This document shows, piece after piece, positions 7,453 through 15,471 of a stretch of DNA of 64,000 nucleotides (position 1 is the stretch's first letter; each line of letters starts with the position of its first letter). Under the pieces are notes generated by a model. The model ran no database searches. It had not been told where the DNA came from and saw only the letters and a program-made list of their open reading frames with translations. The DNA comes from Nisaea sediminum (lineage in GTDB: Bacteria; Pseudomonadota; Alphaproteobacteria; Thalassobaculales; Thalassobaculaceae). Position numbers and translations under genes: made by a program. The stretch lies in contig NZ_JACZCQ010000006.1 of NCBI RefSeq assembly GCF_014904705.1, forward strand, positions 248,001 to 312,000, read 5' to 3'.

Positions 7453-8448
7453 ATGAAGCGTTGGATTCTCGGTGCCGTCGCCGCAGCCGCCCTGATGGCT
7501 CAGCCGGTGCAGGCATTCGCCGAAACCACCATCCGCGTCACCCTGCAGCTGCCGGAGAAGCATTCGCTCGGGCAGAACTGGCTCGCCTTCAAGAAGATCG
7601 TCGAGGAGAAGTCCGGCGGCGACCTGAAGATCGAGCTGTTCCCGTCGGCCCAGCTGTTCAAGGACAACGAGGTTCCGGGCGCGGTCGGCTCCGGCGCCAT
7701 CGAGGCCGGTTCCGCCTCCATCGCCCGCTATACCGGCTCCGTGCCGACGGTCGACGTCATGGCGATCCCCTTCATGTTCGACGACGAGGCCCATCTCCGG
7801 GCCGCGGTCGCGCCGGGCTCCGCCCTGCGGCAGGAGATCGACGGCGCCATCCTGAAGGAGACCAATAACAAGATCCTCTGGTGGCAGGCCTTCGGCCGGA
7901 ACATCTATCTCGGCAAGTCCGCGCCGATCGTCGAGCCCGCCGACCTCCAGGGCAAGAAGGTCCGGACCTACGGCAAGATGCAGGGCTGGACCGTCGAGGC
8001 CCTCGGTGGCGCGCCGACCCTGATGTCCGGCTCCAAGCAGTTCCTCGCCTACCAGCAGGGCGCGGTCGATGTCGGCATGACCGGCGCTTCCGCCGTCAAG
8101 TCGCGTAAGCTCTACGAGGTGATGGACCACATGACGCTGACCTATGACAGCGACATCGAGTTCGTCGCGGTCATGAACAAGGACTTCTACGAAGGGCTCA
8201 CCGACGCACAGAAGAAGATCATCGACGACGCCGCCCGCGAGGTCGAGCAGCAGCTCCGCGACGCGATCTTCGCCGAGGAAGAGGACGCCGTCGCCGAAGC
8301 CCGCGGCAAGATGAACGTGGTCGAGCTGACCGATGCGCAACGCGCTGCCTGGAAGCAGGCGACTGCCGGCGTGGTCGACCGCTTCATCAAGGAAAACGGT
8401 GCCGCCGGCCAGGCCGCCGTCGACGCCGCGCGCGCCGCCGCGAAGTAA
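7453..8448 (+). CDS. dctP: TRAP transporter solute-binding protein (DctP family)
   Basis: A 331-residue periplasmic receptor of the DctP family. A Sec signal peptide (basic MKRW, hydrophobic ILGAVAAAALMA, cleavage after about QAFA) precedes a mature domain starting TTIRVTLQLPEKHSLGQ. Family features include GDLKIELFPSAQLFKDNEVPG, IPFMFDDEAHLRA, a helical segment with PADLQGKKVRTYG, and the carboxylate-binding Arg expected in KVRTYGK. A strong ribosome site AAGGAGG lies about six bases upstream of ATG. It is first in a dctP-dctQ-dctM operon. Substrate is not predictable from sequence; most DctP proteins bind organic acids. Confidence 0.93.
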   Translation: MKRWILGAVAAAALMAQPVQAFAETTIRVTLQLPEKHSLGQNWLAFKKIVEEKSGGDLKIELFPSAQLFKDNEVPGAVGSGAIEAGSASIARYTGSVPTVDVMAIPFMFDDEAHLRAAVAPGSALRQEIDGAILKETNNKILWWQAFGRNIYLGKSAPIVEPADLQGKKVRTYGKMQGWTVEALGGAPTLMSGSKQFLAYQQGAVDVGMTGASAVKSRKLYEVMDHMTLTYDSDIEFVAVMNKDFYEGLTDAQKKIIDDAAREVEQQLRDAIFAEEEDAVAEARGKMNVVELTDAQRAAWKQATAGVVDRFIKENGAAGQAAVDAARAAAK

Positions 8449-8461
8449 CCAGACCGCCGGA

Positions 8462-8496
8462 GGGAGGCGGAGCCATCCGCCTCCCTCACTCTTTTC
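8462..8496 (+). terminator. Strong stem-loop between dctP and dctQ
   Basis: GGGAGGCGGA (8462-8471) and TCCGCCTCCC (8476-8485) form a perfect 10-bp stem with a GCCA loop, followed by TCACTCTTTT. It starts 13 bases after the dctP stop, inside the operon. Such hairpins typically cause partial termination or protect the 3' end of the receptor mRNA, giving excess DctP over the membrane subunits. Confidence 0.75.
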
Positions 8497-8528
8497 CAGC
8501 GGACCCGTGAGGTCAGGGAAGTGCCGTC

Positions 8529-9038
8529 ATGATTCTGCGGTGCATCGATGCTCTATCCGAGCTTACAGGCAAGCTTTGCGCCTGGAGTCTCGTCGCCGTC
8601 GGCTTCTTCATCACCTTCGAGATCGTCATGCGCTACGTCTTCATCGCCCCGACGATCTGGGTCGACGAGGTCAGCCGCATCCTCCAGGTCTGGGTGGTCT
8701 ATCTCGGCGCGGCCTACGTCCTGAAGCACCGCGAGATGGTGACCATCGAGCTGGTCCTGCGCAATCCGAACTCGCTCTGGCGCCGTCTCGCCGAAAGCCT
8801 CGCCATCGTGGTCATGTTCGTCTTCGCCGGGGTCGCGATTTATTACGGCTTCTCGCTCTGGCTGAAGGAAACCCTCGCCGGTCACACCACCGACACCTAT
8901 CTCGCGCCGCCGAAATGGATCACCAGCGCGCCGGTCTGGGTCGGCAACGCGCTCTTGGTGCTGCAGGGAATGGCGCAGCTCATCCGCGTCTGGACCGAGG
9001 ACCTGCCCGAGGACGACGTCCTGGAAGGCGCGCACTGA
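8529..9038 (+). CDS. dctQ: TRAP transporter small permease (DctQ)
   Basis: A 169-residue four-helix inner-membrane protein. The segments LCAWSLVAVGFFITFEIVMRYVF, TIWVDEVSRILQVWVVYLGAAYVL and KHREMVTIELVLR match the DctQ family (DE in the loop before helix 2, then the conserved HRE-like basic/acidic segment). It lies 80 bases after dctP, separated by a strong stem-loop, and its stop is one base before the dctM ATG, so Q and M are co-translated. It joins DctM to form the membrane complex that receives substrate from DctP. Confidence 0.9.
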   Translation: MILRCIDALSELTGKLCAWSLVAVGFFITFEIVMRYVFIAPTIWVDEVSRILQVWVVYLGAAYVLKHREMVTIELVLRNPNSLWRRLAESLAIVVMFVFAGVAIYYGFSLWLKETLAGHTTDTYLAPPKWITSAPVWVGNALLVLQGMAQLIRVWTEDLPEDDVLEGAH

Positions 9039-9039
9039 G

Positions 9040-10317
9040 ATGGAAGCCTTTCTGATCCTTACGGCACTGGTTGCTCTGCTGCTGCTGCGTACCCCGGTCG
9101 CCTTCGCACTCGGCGGTCTCGGCGTGATCCTGCTCGCCCTGAAGGGCCTGCCGATGGTCGCCGTGCCGCAGCGCCTGCACGGCTCGATGGACAGTTTCGA
9201 GCTGCTCGCCGTGCCGATGTTCCTCTTGATGTCCAACGTGCTGCTCAAGGGCGGCGTCGGACGCGATCTCTATTCCGCCGTGCAGAGCTGGGTCGGCCAC
9301 TGGCCGGGCGGGCTCGGCGTCGCCACCATCCTCTCCTGCACGCTCTTTTCCGCGATCTCCGGCTCCTCGGTCGCGACCGCCGCCACGATCGGCACCGTCG
9401 CCATCCCGGAAATGGTCGCGCGCGGCTACGACCGGCGCTTCGTCTTCGGCATGCTGGCCGCCGGCGGCACGCTCGGCATCCTGATCCCGCCCTCGATCCC
9501 GCTGATCGTCTATGGCGTGATCTCCGAGACCTCGATCCCAACCCTGTTCCTTGCCGGCGTCGGACCTGGATTGTTCCTCGCCACCGTCTTCACGATCTAC
9601 GGCATGATCCATGCCCGCGTCTCCGGCAAATACGAGCGGGTCGCCGCCGCGAACTGGAGCGAGCGCGGCAATGCGACGCTCGGTGCCCTGCCGACAATCC
9701 TGCTCGCGGTCGCGGTCGTCGGCTCGATCTATCTCGGCATCGCCACCCCGTCGGAAAGCGCTGGCCTCGGCTTCATCGTCGCGCTGATCATCACCTTCGC
9801 GATGGGCCGGATGGACTGGCCGAAGCTGAAGGAAGCGGTCGAGGCGTCGCTCAAGACCTCGGTGATGGTGCTGATCATCATCGCCGGCGCTAAGGTCTTC
9901 TCCTACGCGATCACGCTCTACCTGATCCCGCAGACCATCTCCTCGCTGCTCACCGAGAGCATCACGACGCCCGGCCTCTTCATGCTTGCCGTCGGCTTCG
10001 TGCTGCTGATCATGGGCTTTTTCCTCGAGAGCCTCTCGATGCTGCTGATCATGGTGCCGGTCATGCTGCCGGCGGTGCTCAACATGGGGATCGATCCGGT
10101 CTGGTTCGGGATCTTCTTCGTGGTGCTGATCGAGACCGCCCTGATCACCCCGCCGGTGGGCATGAACCTCTTCGTCATCCAGGCCGTCGCCAAGGCGCGG
10201 CTGGAGGATGTCGCGCGCGGTGCGGTCCCCTTCGCGATCTTCATGCTGATGACCGCCGGGCTGCTCTGGTTCTGGAAAGATCTCGCGCTCTACATCCCAT
10301 ACCAGCTAATGCGCTGA
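9040..10317 (+). CDS. dctM: TRAP transporter large permease (DctM)
   Basis: A 425-residue DctM-type permease of normal length, with about 12 membrane segments. Family motifs are LLLRTPVAFALGGLGV near the N-terminus, VPMFLLMSNVLLKGGVGRDLY, AISGSSVATAATIGTVAIPEM, AAGGTLGILIPPSIPLIVYG and TPPVGMNLFVIQAVA. It starts one base after dctQ and ends the operon. The product catalyses sodium- or proton-coupled uptake of the DctP ligand. It is clearly distinct from the DctM encoded at 4839-6200, so the region carries two non-identical TRAP systems. The neighbouring gene converges on it 15 bases downstream with no obvious terminator. Confidence 0.93.
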   Translation: MEAFLILTALVALLLLRTPVAFALGGLGVILLALKGLPMVAVPQRLHGSMDSFELLAVPMFLLMSNVLLKGGVGRDLYSAVQSWVGHWPGGLGVATILSCTLFSAISGSSVATAATIGTVAIPEMVARGYDRRFVFGMLAAGGTLGILIPPSIPLIVYGVISETSIPTLFLAGVGPGLFLATVFTIYGMIHARVSGKYERVAAANWSERGNATLGALPTILLAVAVVGSIYLGIATPSESAGLGFIVALIITFAMGRMDWPKLKEAVEASLKTSVMVLIIIAGAKVFSYAITLYLIPQTISSLLTESITTPGLFMLAVGFVLLIMGFFLESLSMLLIMVPVMLPAVLNMGIDPVWFGIFFVVLIETALITPPVGMNLFVIQAVAKARLEDVARGAVPFAIFMLMTAGLLWFWKDLALYIPYQLMR

Positions 10318-10332
10318 TCCACCCGCCCGCGA

Positions 10333-11241
10333 CTATTCGGGAAGCGAGACGGCGCCGTAGAAGAACCGCACCTCCGGGCTCGGCTGGCCGAAATGAGCCT
10401 CGAAGATTTCGAGGATCTTCCCCGAGCGATAGAGCTTGCTGAGCGCCCGGTCGATCAGCAGCCGAAAATCCTCGTCGCCGCGCGGAATCGCCAGCGCGTA
10501 GGGCTCCAGCGTGTAGCTCTTGCGGGAGAACTCGAACTGGCTGAGCGCCCGCTTGCGGATAAGCCCGGCAAGAATGGCGCGGTCGGCGAAATAGGCGTCG
10601 ATGGTTCCCGCCGAGAGCCGGCCCATTCCCTGGTCGTGAGTCTCGACGACCTCGATCTTCACACCCTCGATCTTCGCAATCGCGCTATTCATCAGCCAGG
10701 CCTCGGAAGTCGTCCCCTTGCGCACGGCAAATGTCCGCCCCTGCAGGGCAGTCGCCACAACTGCCCGCGACGCATTCGCGGGACTGTTCGTCAGCAAGAC
10801 CTCCTTCAGCAGATCCGGTGCGTCCGAACGCACCGCGGCGCCGACGCCGGTGATGAAAGTCGGGATGGAGAAAGAAACCTGCTCGCGCCGCGACAGTGTG
10901 GCCGTGGTCGCGCCGCACAACACGTCGATCTCGCCGGCGGCCAGTTTCTCGAACCGGTTCGATGCGTCGACCTGGACAATTTTCCCCTGCAGCCCGTCGA
11001 TACCCGCCGTATCGACGATGACATTCGCGATCAGGCCGCATAGATCCACGCTGAAACCGCTCAGAGTCGTTCCGTCCTTGGAGGCAAAGGGAGGCGCATC
11101 CGTGCGAAGACCGAGCGCGATGGTCTTTCCGGCGACGATCTTTTCAAGAACGGTGCCAGCGCCGGCACGCATCGGAGGGACGAGCAAGACCAGAAGTGCG
11201 GCCATCGACATGGCCGCAGCGGCTTGAAACATTCTCGACAT
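10333..11241 (-). CDS. Periplasmic amino-acid-type substrate-binding protein (SBP_bac_3)
   Basis: A 302-residue secreted protein with a signal peptide (hydrophobic MAALLVLLVPPM, cleavage after about RAGAG) and a bacterial extracellular solute-binding family 3 domain: KTIALGLRTDAPPFAS, LSGFSVDLCGLIA, ANRFEKLAAGEIDVLCG-type ligand loop, and GTIDAYFADRAILAGLI. Such domains bind polar amino acids or related ligands either for ABC uptake or as sensor inputs. No ABC permease or ATPase is adjacent, so it is an orphan receptor, possibly serving a transporter elsewhere or a signalling role with the downstream sensor kinase. The ligand is unknown. Confidence 0.85.
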   Translation of the reverse strand: MSRMFQAAAAMSMAALLVLLVPPMRAGAGTVLEKIVAGKTIALGLRTDAPPFASKDGTTLSGFSVDLCGLIANVIVDTAGIDGLQGKIVQVDASNRFEKLAAGEIDVLCGATTATLSRREQVSFSIPTFITGVGAAVRSDAPDLLKEVLLTNSPANASRAVVATALQGRTFAVRKGTTSEAWLMNSAIAKIEGVKIEVVETHDQGMGRLSAGTIDAYFADRAILAGLIRKRALSQFEFSRKSYTLEPYALAIPRGDEDFRLLIDRALSKLYRSGKILEIFEAHFGQPSPEVRFFYGAVSLPE

Positions 11242-11360
11242 GGCTCCCTCCGAACGCTTCGCCCAATCACCGCTACCTTACATTGATGAACAGTCAGGAC
11301 AAGGCCCGCATTGAGTTTTCGGCGACCGGACGGGAAGGCACCGGGACCACCCGGCGACGG

Positions 11361-11756
11361 CTAGTCGGCCGCCAGCCAAGCGACGGCATCCTCGAACTTC
11401 AGAAAAGCCTTTCGCTCCTGGGGAAATTGCTCGATCCGGTAGACCGACCAAAGCCGGGCCAGGAACAATGCTCCCTCATCGAGGAGCAGGCTGGCCGATT
11501 TGACATTGAGGCGTCCCGGATATTGCGCGAGATAGGCGTTGGTTTCTTCCATGTCCCGGGTGGTGTAGCGGGACAGGTCCGAGGCCCGGAGGTCCCAGAG
11601 GACCGGAATGCCCCGGCCGAATTCGGGATAGTTGTTCAGCAGCGCCATTCCGCAGCCAACCAGATCGCCCGTCAGCGGCTCCTCGACGCGGATGGTCAGG
11701 AAATTGAAGCCGTTCTGGCTAAGGCGGCTGGTTTCGATCACGCGGCCTAATTCCAT
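11361..11756 (-). CDS. Small cytoplasmic protein, STAS/SpoIIAA-like
   Basis: A 131-residue soluble protein with no signal or membrane segment. The pattern VLWDLRASDLSRYTTRDMEETNAYL, followed by SASLLLDEGALFLARLWSVYR and a C-terminal FEDAVAWL, resembles the alternating strand/helix layout of the SpoIIAA-like (STAS/SEC14-type) domain, where a conserved Asp-containing loop sits at the ligand site; this is a fold guess, not a firm family call. It has its own promoter (TATAAT at 11771-11776) only 15 bases before ATG. It precedes the PAS kinase and is convergent with nothing, so it may be a stand-alone signalling protein. Confidence 0.55.
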   Translation of the reverse strand: MELGRVIETSRLSQNGFNFLTIRVEEPLTGDLVGCGMALLNNYPEFGRGIPVLWDLRASDLSRYTTRDMEETNAYLAQYPGRLNVKSASLLLDEGALFLARLWSVYRIEQFPQERKAFLKFEDAVAWLAAD

Positions 11757-11770
11757 CTTTTTTTTAAAAG

Positions 11771-11797
11771 ATTATATTCGCCGCAAGATTTTTACAA
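11771..11797 (-). promoter_or_regulatory. Sigma70-type promoter with consensus -10
   Basis: Reading leftward, TATAAT (11771-11776) matches the consensus -10 and TTGTAA (11792-11797) is a possible -35 with a short 15-bp spacer. The -10 lies only 15 bases from the ATG of the small STAS-like gene at 11756, across an A-rich tract, so the transcript would have a leader of about ten bases or less. Confidence 0.5.
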
Positions 11798-11867
11798 TGC
11801 GTATCAGTGACTTGTCAGAGGCTTATTCAGGCTGATCGCGCCGGAACAGGCGTGGCGAGGAGATAGG

Positions 11868-14429
11868 TCAGCCCTCGGGCTCGACCATCGGGAAGCGGAT
11901 CACGACCTCGACGCCCTCGTCCGGTGCGCTTTCACAGCGCACCGTGCCCTTCAAGATCTGCGTGACCAGATTGAACAGGATATGCATGCCGAGACCGCTG
12001 CCGCCCTGACCGCGCTTCGTCGTGAAGAACGGGTCGAAGATGCGCTTCACCGTCTCTTCCGCCATCCCCTCGCCATCGTCCGCATACGTCAGTTCGAGAA
12101 AGGTCCCCAACCGGGCAACCTTGACGGAGATCTTGCCGCGATCGCGCGCCGGGAAACCGTGGATGATCGAGTTCATCACCAGATTGGTCAGAATCTGCGC
12201 GATCGCCCCGGGATAACTCCTCAGAACGAGATCATCCGGCCCGGAAATCGAGACCCCGACCCCCTCCCGCCGGAGCTGCGGGCTGAGGCTGTCCATGATG
12301 TCCTGCAGATATCCGAGCAGGTTGAACGTCCTCTCCTCCTCGCTGGTCTGATCGACCGCGATGCTCTTGAAGCTCGAAATCAGCTTTGCGGCACGCTCGA
12401 GATTTGTATCCACGAGCCGCATCCCCTCGACGATCCGGGCCAGGGAGGCCTCGAACTCGCTCTTCTTGAGGTTTCCGCTTTCGAGCGCCGTCATGAGACC
12501 ACTGGCGGAACTCGAGACAGTGGAGCCCGCAGTGACACAGATGCCGATCGGCGTGTTGATTTCGTGCGCGATGCCGGCAACCATCGATCCGAGCGACGCC
12601 AACCGCTCCGACTCGATCAGGCTTTGCCTGGCTTCGTGCAGTTCTGAAATATCCGTGACCGCGCCGACATACCCTTCGAATTTCCCGCTCTCCCAGAGCG
12701 GGATCGCATTCAGCCGGTAATGACCGGGCATACCCTCGGACGTGCCGGCGATCTCGTAATCCCGGACCTGCTCACGCCGTTCGAACGCCTCGCGCATGGT
12801 GCGCGCCGCCTCTTCGTCCTCGCCGAACAGAGCACGGTAGTCGGGCAGGCGCGTTCCGGTGAGCTTCGATATCGCCAGCCCCTGCGGTGTCGGAAAGTTC
12901 TCGGAAAGATAGGTGAAGCGAAGGTCCTGGTCACATTCCCAGAACCAGTCGGCAGAGGCGTGGGCCAGGATGCGGAATCTACGCTCGTTGACCCGCAGCT
13001 CCTCGGTCCGCTCAAAGACCTTCTTCTCCAGATCGTCCTTCGCGCTTTCAAGCGCGCGCTGGGACTCGATAAGTTCGGTGACGTCGTAGCGCAGGACGCC
13101 CAGGCCCTGCACCGTGTCGTTGCGGTCGACGATCGGAAAGCGGCTGATCTGAAGATGCGCGAGCTTGCCGTCGGGTCCGGCCCGAGAAATGAGAGAGTCC
13201 TTGCGCTCTCGTTTCTCCATCATCGCGATTTCCTGCGCCGTGACATCCCCGGTGCGGTCTTCAGCCCCAAGAAGCTCGAACATCTCCTTCGTCGTACGTC
13301 CGACGATCTGTTCCGCGTTCAGCCCGATCTGTTCGAGTGCAGCCTTGTTGGCGCGAACAAGCCGCGTCTCCCGATCCCGGATCATGATCCCATGCCCGAA
13401 ATTGTCGAACAGGTTGCGCAAGAGATCCTCAGCCTCCTGATGCTGACGTTCGAGCAAGCGCTGATCGGTGACGTCCTGGCGCAGCAGAATGATCCCGCCT
13501 TGCGGAACTCGGGTCTCGTAGGTCAGACAGGTCCTTTCCCCCAGCAGTTCCTCGTGCGGAGTACCGGTTGCATCGAGGTGAATCCGGAGACGCTCGTCGA
13601 TGAAGCGGTCGGCTTCCTGCGGGTCGAGCCCCGATACCAGTCCGCACTCCACGATCTCCGAAACGATCTGGCTGAAACTGAGACCGACCGCGAGATCGGG
13701 ATCGTTCCGGAAAGTCGGATTGAACTGGGCGAATTCCCTGTTGCAGATGACGAGCTTGTCCTCGCGGTCAAAGATCGCGAAGGCCGCCGGCATGGCCATG
13801 ATGGCGCCCCGCAGGATCGCCTCGAGATGCGCCGCGCGCTCGCGTTCCGCGGAAAGGGCCGCTTCAGCCTCTCTCGCTTCGGTGACATCGATCGCGATCG
13901 TGCCGAGGCCGATCACGACGCCTCTGTCGTCCAATGCCGGAAATTTCACAAGAACCCTGTTATGACGCCGCCCGAGACGCTCGGCTTCGATCTCCAGCGT
14001 CGCGGGCCTGCCCGTTTCCGCGACCTCGGCCTCGACGCGCTCGATTTCCCCGCTGTTCCTGGTCGACTGCGAGACGATCGATTGGGAGCTTTTGCCGATC
14101 ACCTCGGACCGGGGCTGGTCATACCACTCGCAATAGGCCCGGTTGGCCATGAGATACCGGCCCGTCGGATCCTTCAGATTCATGCAGACCGGCGAATGCT
14201 CGAAGATTGCGCCGAAAAGGAACTCCATTTCCCTGTAACGGCGAAGTTCGCTCTCCGCTGTCCGCGACCTGATCGCCAGCATCACGACCAGAACGGCAGC
14301 GACTGCCGCCAGCGAAACGGCAGCCGCAAGCCCCGTTCCCGTGGCCGGACCGACGCCGGCCCATAGCAGGACGACGACCGCCAGCAGCGCCAAGGTCACC
14401 CCGCCGAGGGCGATCGAATATCTGAACAT
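11868..14429 (-). CDS. Membrane-anchored multi-PAS sensor histidine kinase
   Basis: An 853-residue kinase. Two membrane helices (about residues 5-26 and 31-53) have almost no periplasmic loop, so sensing is probably intracellular. Four PAS domains follow, at about 70-187, 200-330, 335-455 and 490-605, with a coiled coil between the third and fourth. The dimerisation domain holds the H-box GIAHEINTPIG (about residue 625). The ATPase domain has the N-box LTNLVMNSIIHGF, the G1 box DDGEGM, an F-box FDPFFTTKRG and the G2 box GGSGLGMHI. No receiver domain or adjacent cognate regulator is present. A truncated relative lies at 16718-17080. Ligands for the PAS domains are unknown. Confidence 0.92.
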   Translation of the reverse strand: MFRYSIALGGVTLALLAVVVLLWAGVGPATGTGLAAAVSLAAVAAVLVVMLAIRSRTAESELRRYREMEFLFGAIFEHSPVCMNLKDPTGRYLMANRAYCEWYDQPRSEVIGKSSQSIVSQSTRNSGEIERVEAEVAETGRPATLEIEAERLGRRHNRVLVKFPALDDRGVVIGLGTIAIDVTEAREAEAALSAERERAAHLEAILRGAIMAMPAAFAIFDREDKLVICNREFAQFNPTFRNDPDLAVGLSFSQIVSEIVECGLVSGLDPQEADRFIDERLRIHLDATGTPHEELLGERTCLTYETRVPQGGIILLRQDVTDQRLLERQHQEAEDLLRNLFDNFGHGIMIRDRETRLVRANKAALEQIGLNAEQIVGRTTKEMFELLGAEDRTGDVTAQEIAMMEKRERKDSLISRAGPDGKLAHLQISRFPIVDRNDTVQGLGVLRYDVTELIESQRALESAKDDLEKKVFERTEELRVNERRFRILAHASADWFWECDQDLRFTYLSENFPTPQGLAISKLTGTRLPDYRALFGEDEEAARTMREAFERREQVRDYEIAGTSEGMPGHYRLNAIPLWESGKFEGYVGAVTDISELHEARQSLIESERLASLGSMVAGIAHEINTPIGICVTAGSTVSSSASGLMTALESGNLKKSEFEASLARIVEGMRLVDTNLERAAKLISSFKSIAVDQTSEEERTFNLLGYLQDIMDSLSPQLRREGVGVSISGPDDLVLRSYPGAIAQILTNLVMNSIIHGFPARDRGKISVKVARLGTFLELTYADDGEGMAEETVKRIFDPFFTTKRGQGGSGLGMHILFNLVTQILKGTVRCESAPDEGVEVVIRFPMVEPEG

Positions 14430-14515
14430 CGGGAAGGCCTCTCAGGAACCGTCGGGCGAGTCTCCGCTGGTCAGCGTACCGTGACGCTGGATAACGGGCC
14501 AGAATCTAGACGACT

Positions 14516-15436
14516 TCAATTGCCGGAGGCCGTAGTCTTGGCCGCCTCAATCTTCTTCCTGATCCGTTTCAGGTCGGCCCGGTTCTTCAGATGCTGGCGC
14601 AATTGCAGCCAGGGCAGCACGGCGGTGATATAAATCGCGGCCCAGGTCAGGTCTCGCTGCTTGTTCCGAAAGTCCCACGGCAGGTAATGCCGCCAGATAA
14701 GATTCACGCAGAATGCGGTCTGCCGCAGGGTTCGCCGGATTGACCGCAGATGCGGACGCGACCAGCTGACATAGGTCTGGTACCGCCAGTAGGCGTGCGC
14801 GATCGACTTGAGAGTATCCCGGCGCAAATGATGGACGAAAGCGCCCGGCAAATAGCGCAATCTCGCATCCGGAACCTTTGCATAGATCTTTTTGCAGATC
14901 TCGAAATCTTCTCCGTTGGTCCGCAAATGGGCGGGATAGGGTCCCGCTGCCTCAAGCGCACTTCGGCGGAACAATGTATTGGCACCGAAGAGGAAACGCG
15001 GGTTCTCCACCACGCCCCTCCCGTAGTGCTGCCGCATGTGGTAGGTCCGCCAGCGATCCGCAATCGTGCTCCGCTCGGTCTCGTTTACCGCGCCCGCGAC
15101 GCCGGTCAGTTCGGGATTGCGCTCCATTTCCTCCGCAAGAATCCGAAGCCAATGCGGGTCGGCGGCACAATCCGAATCGATCGATCCGATCAGATCACCC
15201 TTGCTGTACTGAACTCCCGTATTGCGCGCGGTCGCGAGCCCCTTGTTGACAGCATGATGAATGACCTTGACGCCGGGATAGCGCTTGGCGACCGTCAGCG
15301 TGAGATCTGTGCTGCCGTCGTCGACAACCAGGATCTCGTCCGGTTTACGCCTTTGCGCAATCAGCGATGCGAGACAGGCGCCGATCGTGCGTTCGGCGTT
15401 GTAGCAGGGAACATAGACAGAGATTTTCAGGGACAC
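14516..15436 (-). CDS. Family 2 glycosyltransferase
   Basis: A 306-residue GT2 (GT-A fold) enzyme: ISVYVPCYNAERTIGACL at the N-terminus, the nucleotide-binding EILVVDDGSTDLT, then SIDSDCAADPHWL, the DxD-type metal-binding site, and FLFGANTLFRR with the acceptor-side acidic motif NGEDFEICKK. The C-terminal RRDTLKSIAHAYWRYQTY is typical of polysaccharide GT2s. It starts with GTG at 15436, and the prolyl-4-hydroxylase-like gene lies 35 bases upstream. The donor and acceptor sugars are unknown; there is no surface-polysaccharide cluster around it, so it may act with the adjacent 2-oxoglutarate oxygenase on a protein or glycan. Confidence 0.88.
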   Translation of the reverse strand: MSLKISVYVPCYNAERTIGACLASLIAQRRKPDEILVVDDGSTDLTLTVAKRYPGVKVIHHAVNKGLATARNTGVQYSKGDLIGSIDSDCAADPHWLRILAEEMERNPELTGVAGAVNETERSTIADRWRTYHMRQHYGRGVVENPRFLFGANTLFRRSALEAAGPYPAHLRTNGEDFEICKKIYAKVPDARLRYLPGAFVHHLRRDTLKSIAHAYWRYQTYVSWSRPHLRSIRRTLRQTAFCVNLIWRHYLPWDFRNKQRDLTWAAIYITAVLPWLQLRQHLKNRADLKRIRKKIEAAKTTASGN

Positions 15437-15471
15437 GCGACAACCTGTTTGAAACCGGAAATGGATCGCAT

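Noticed and set aside
4839-10317. Assigning the first QM pair and the second DctP as one system
   Set aside because: The second operon already has its own Q and M; sharing of DctP is possible but unproven.
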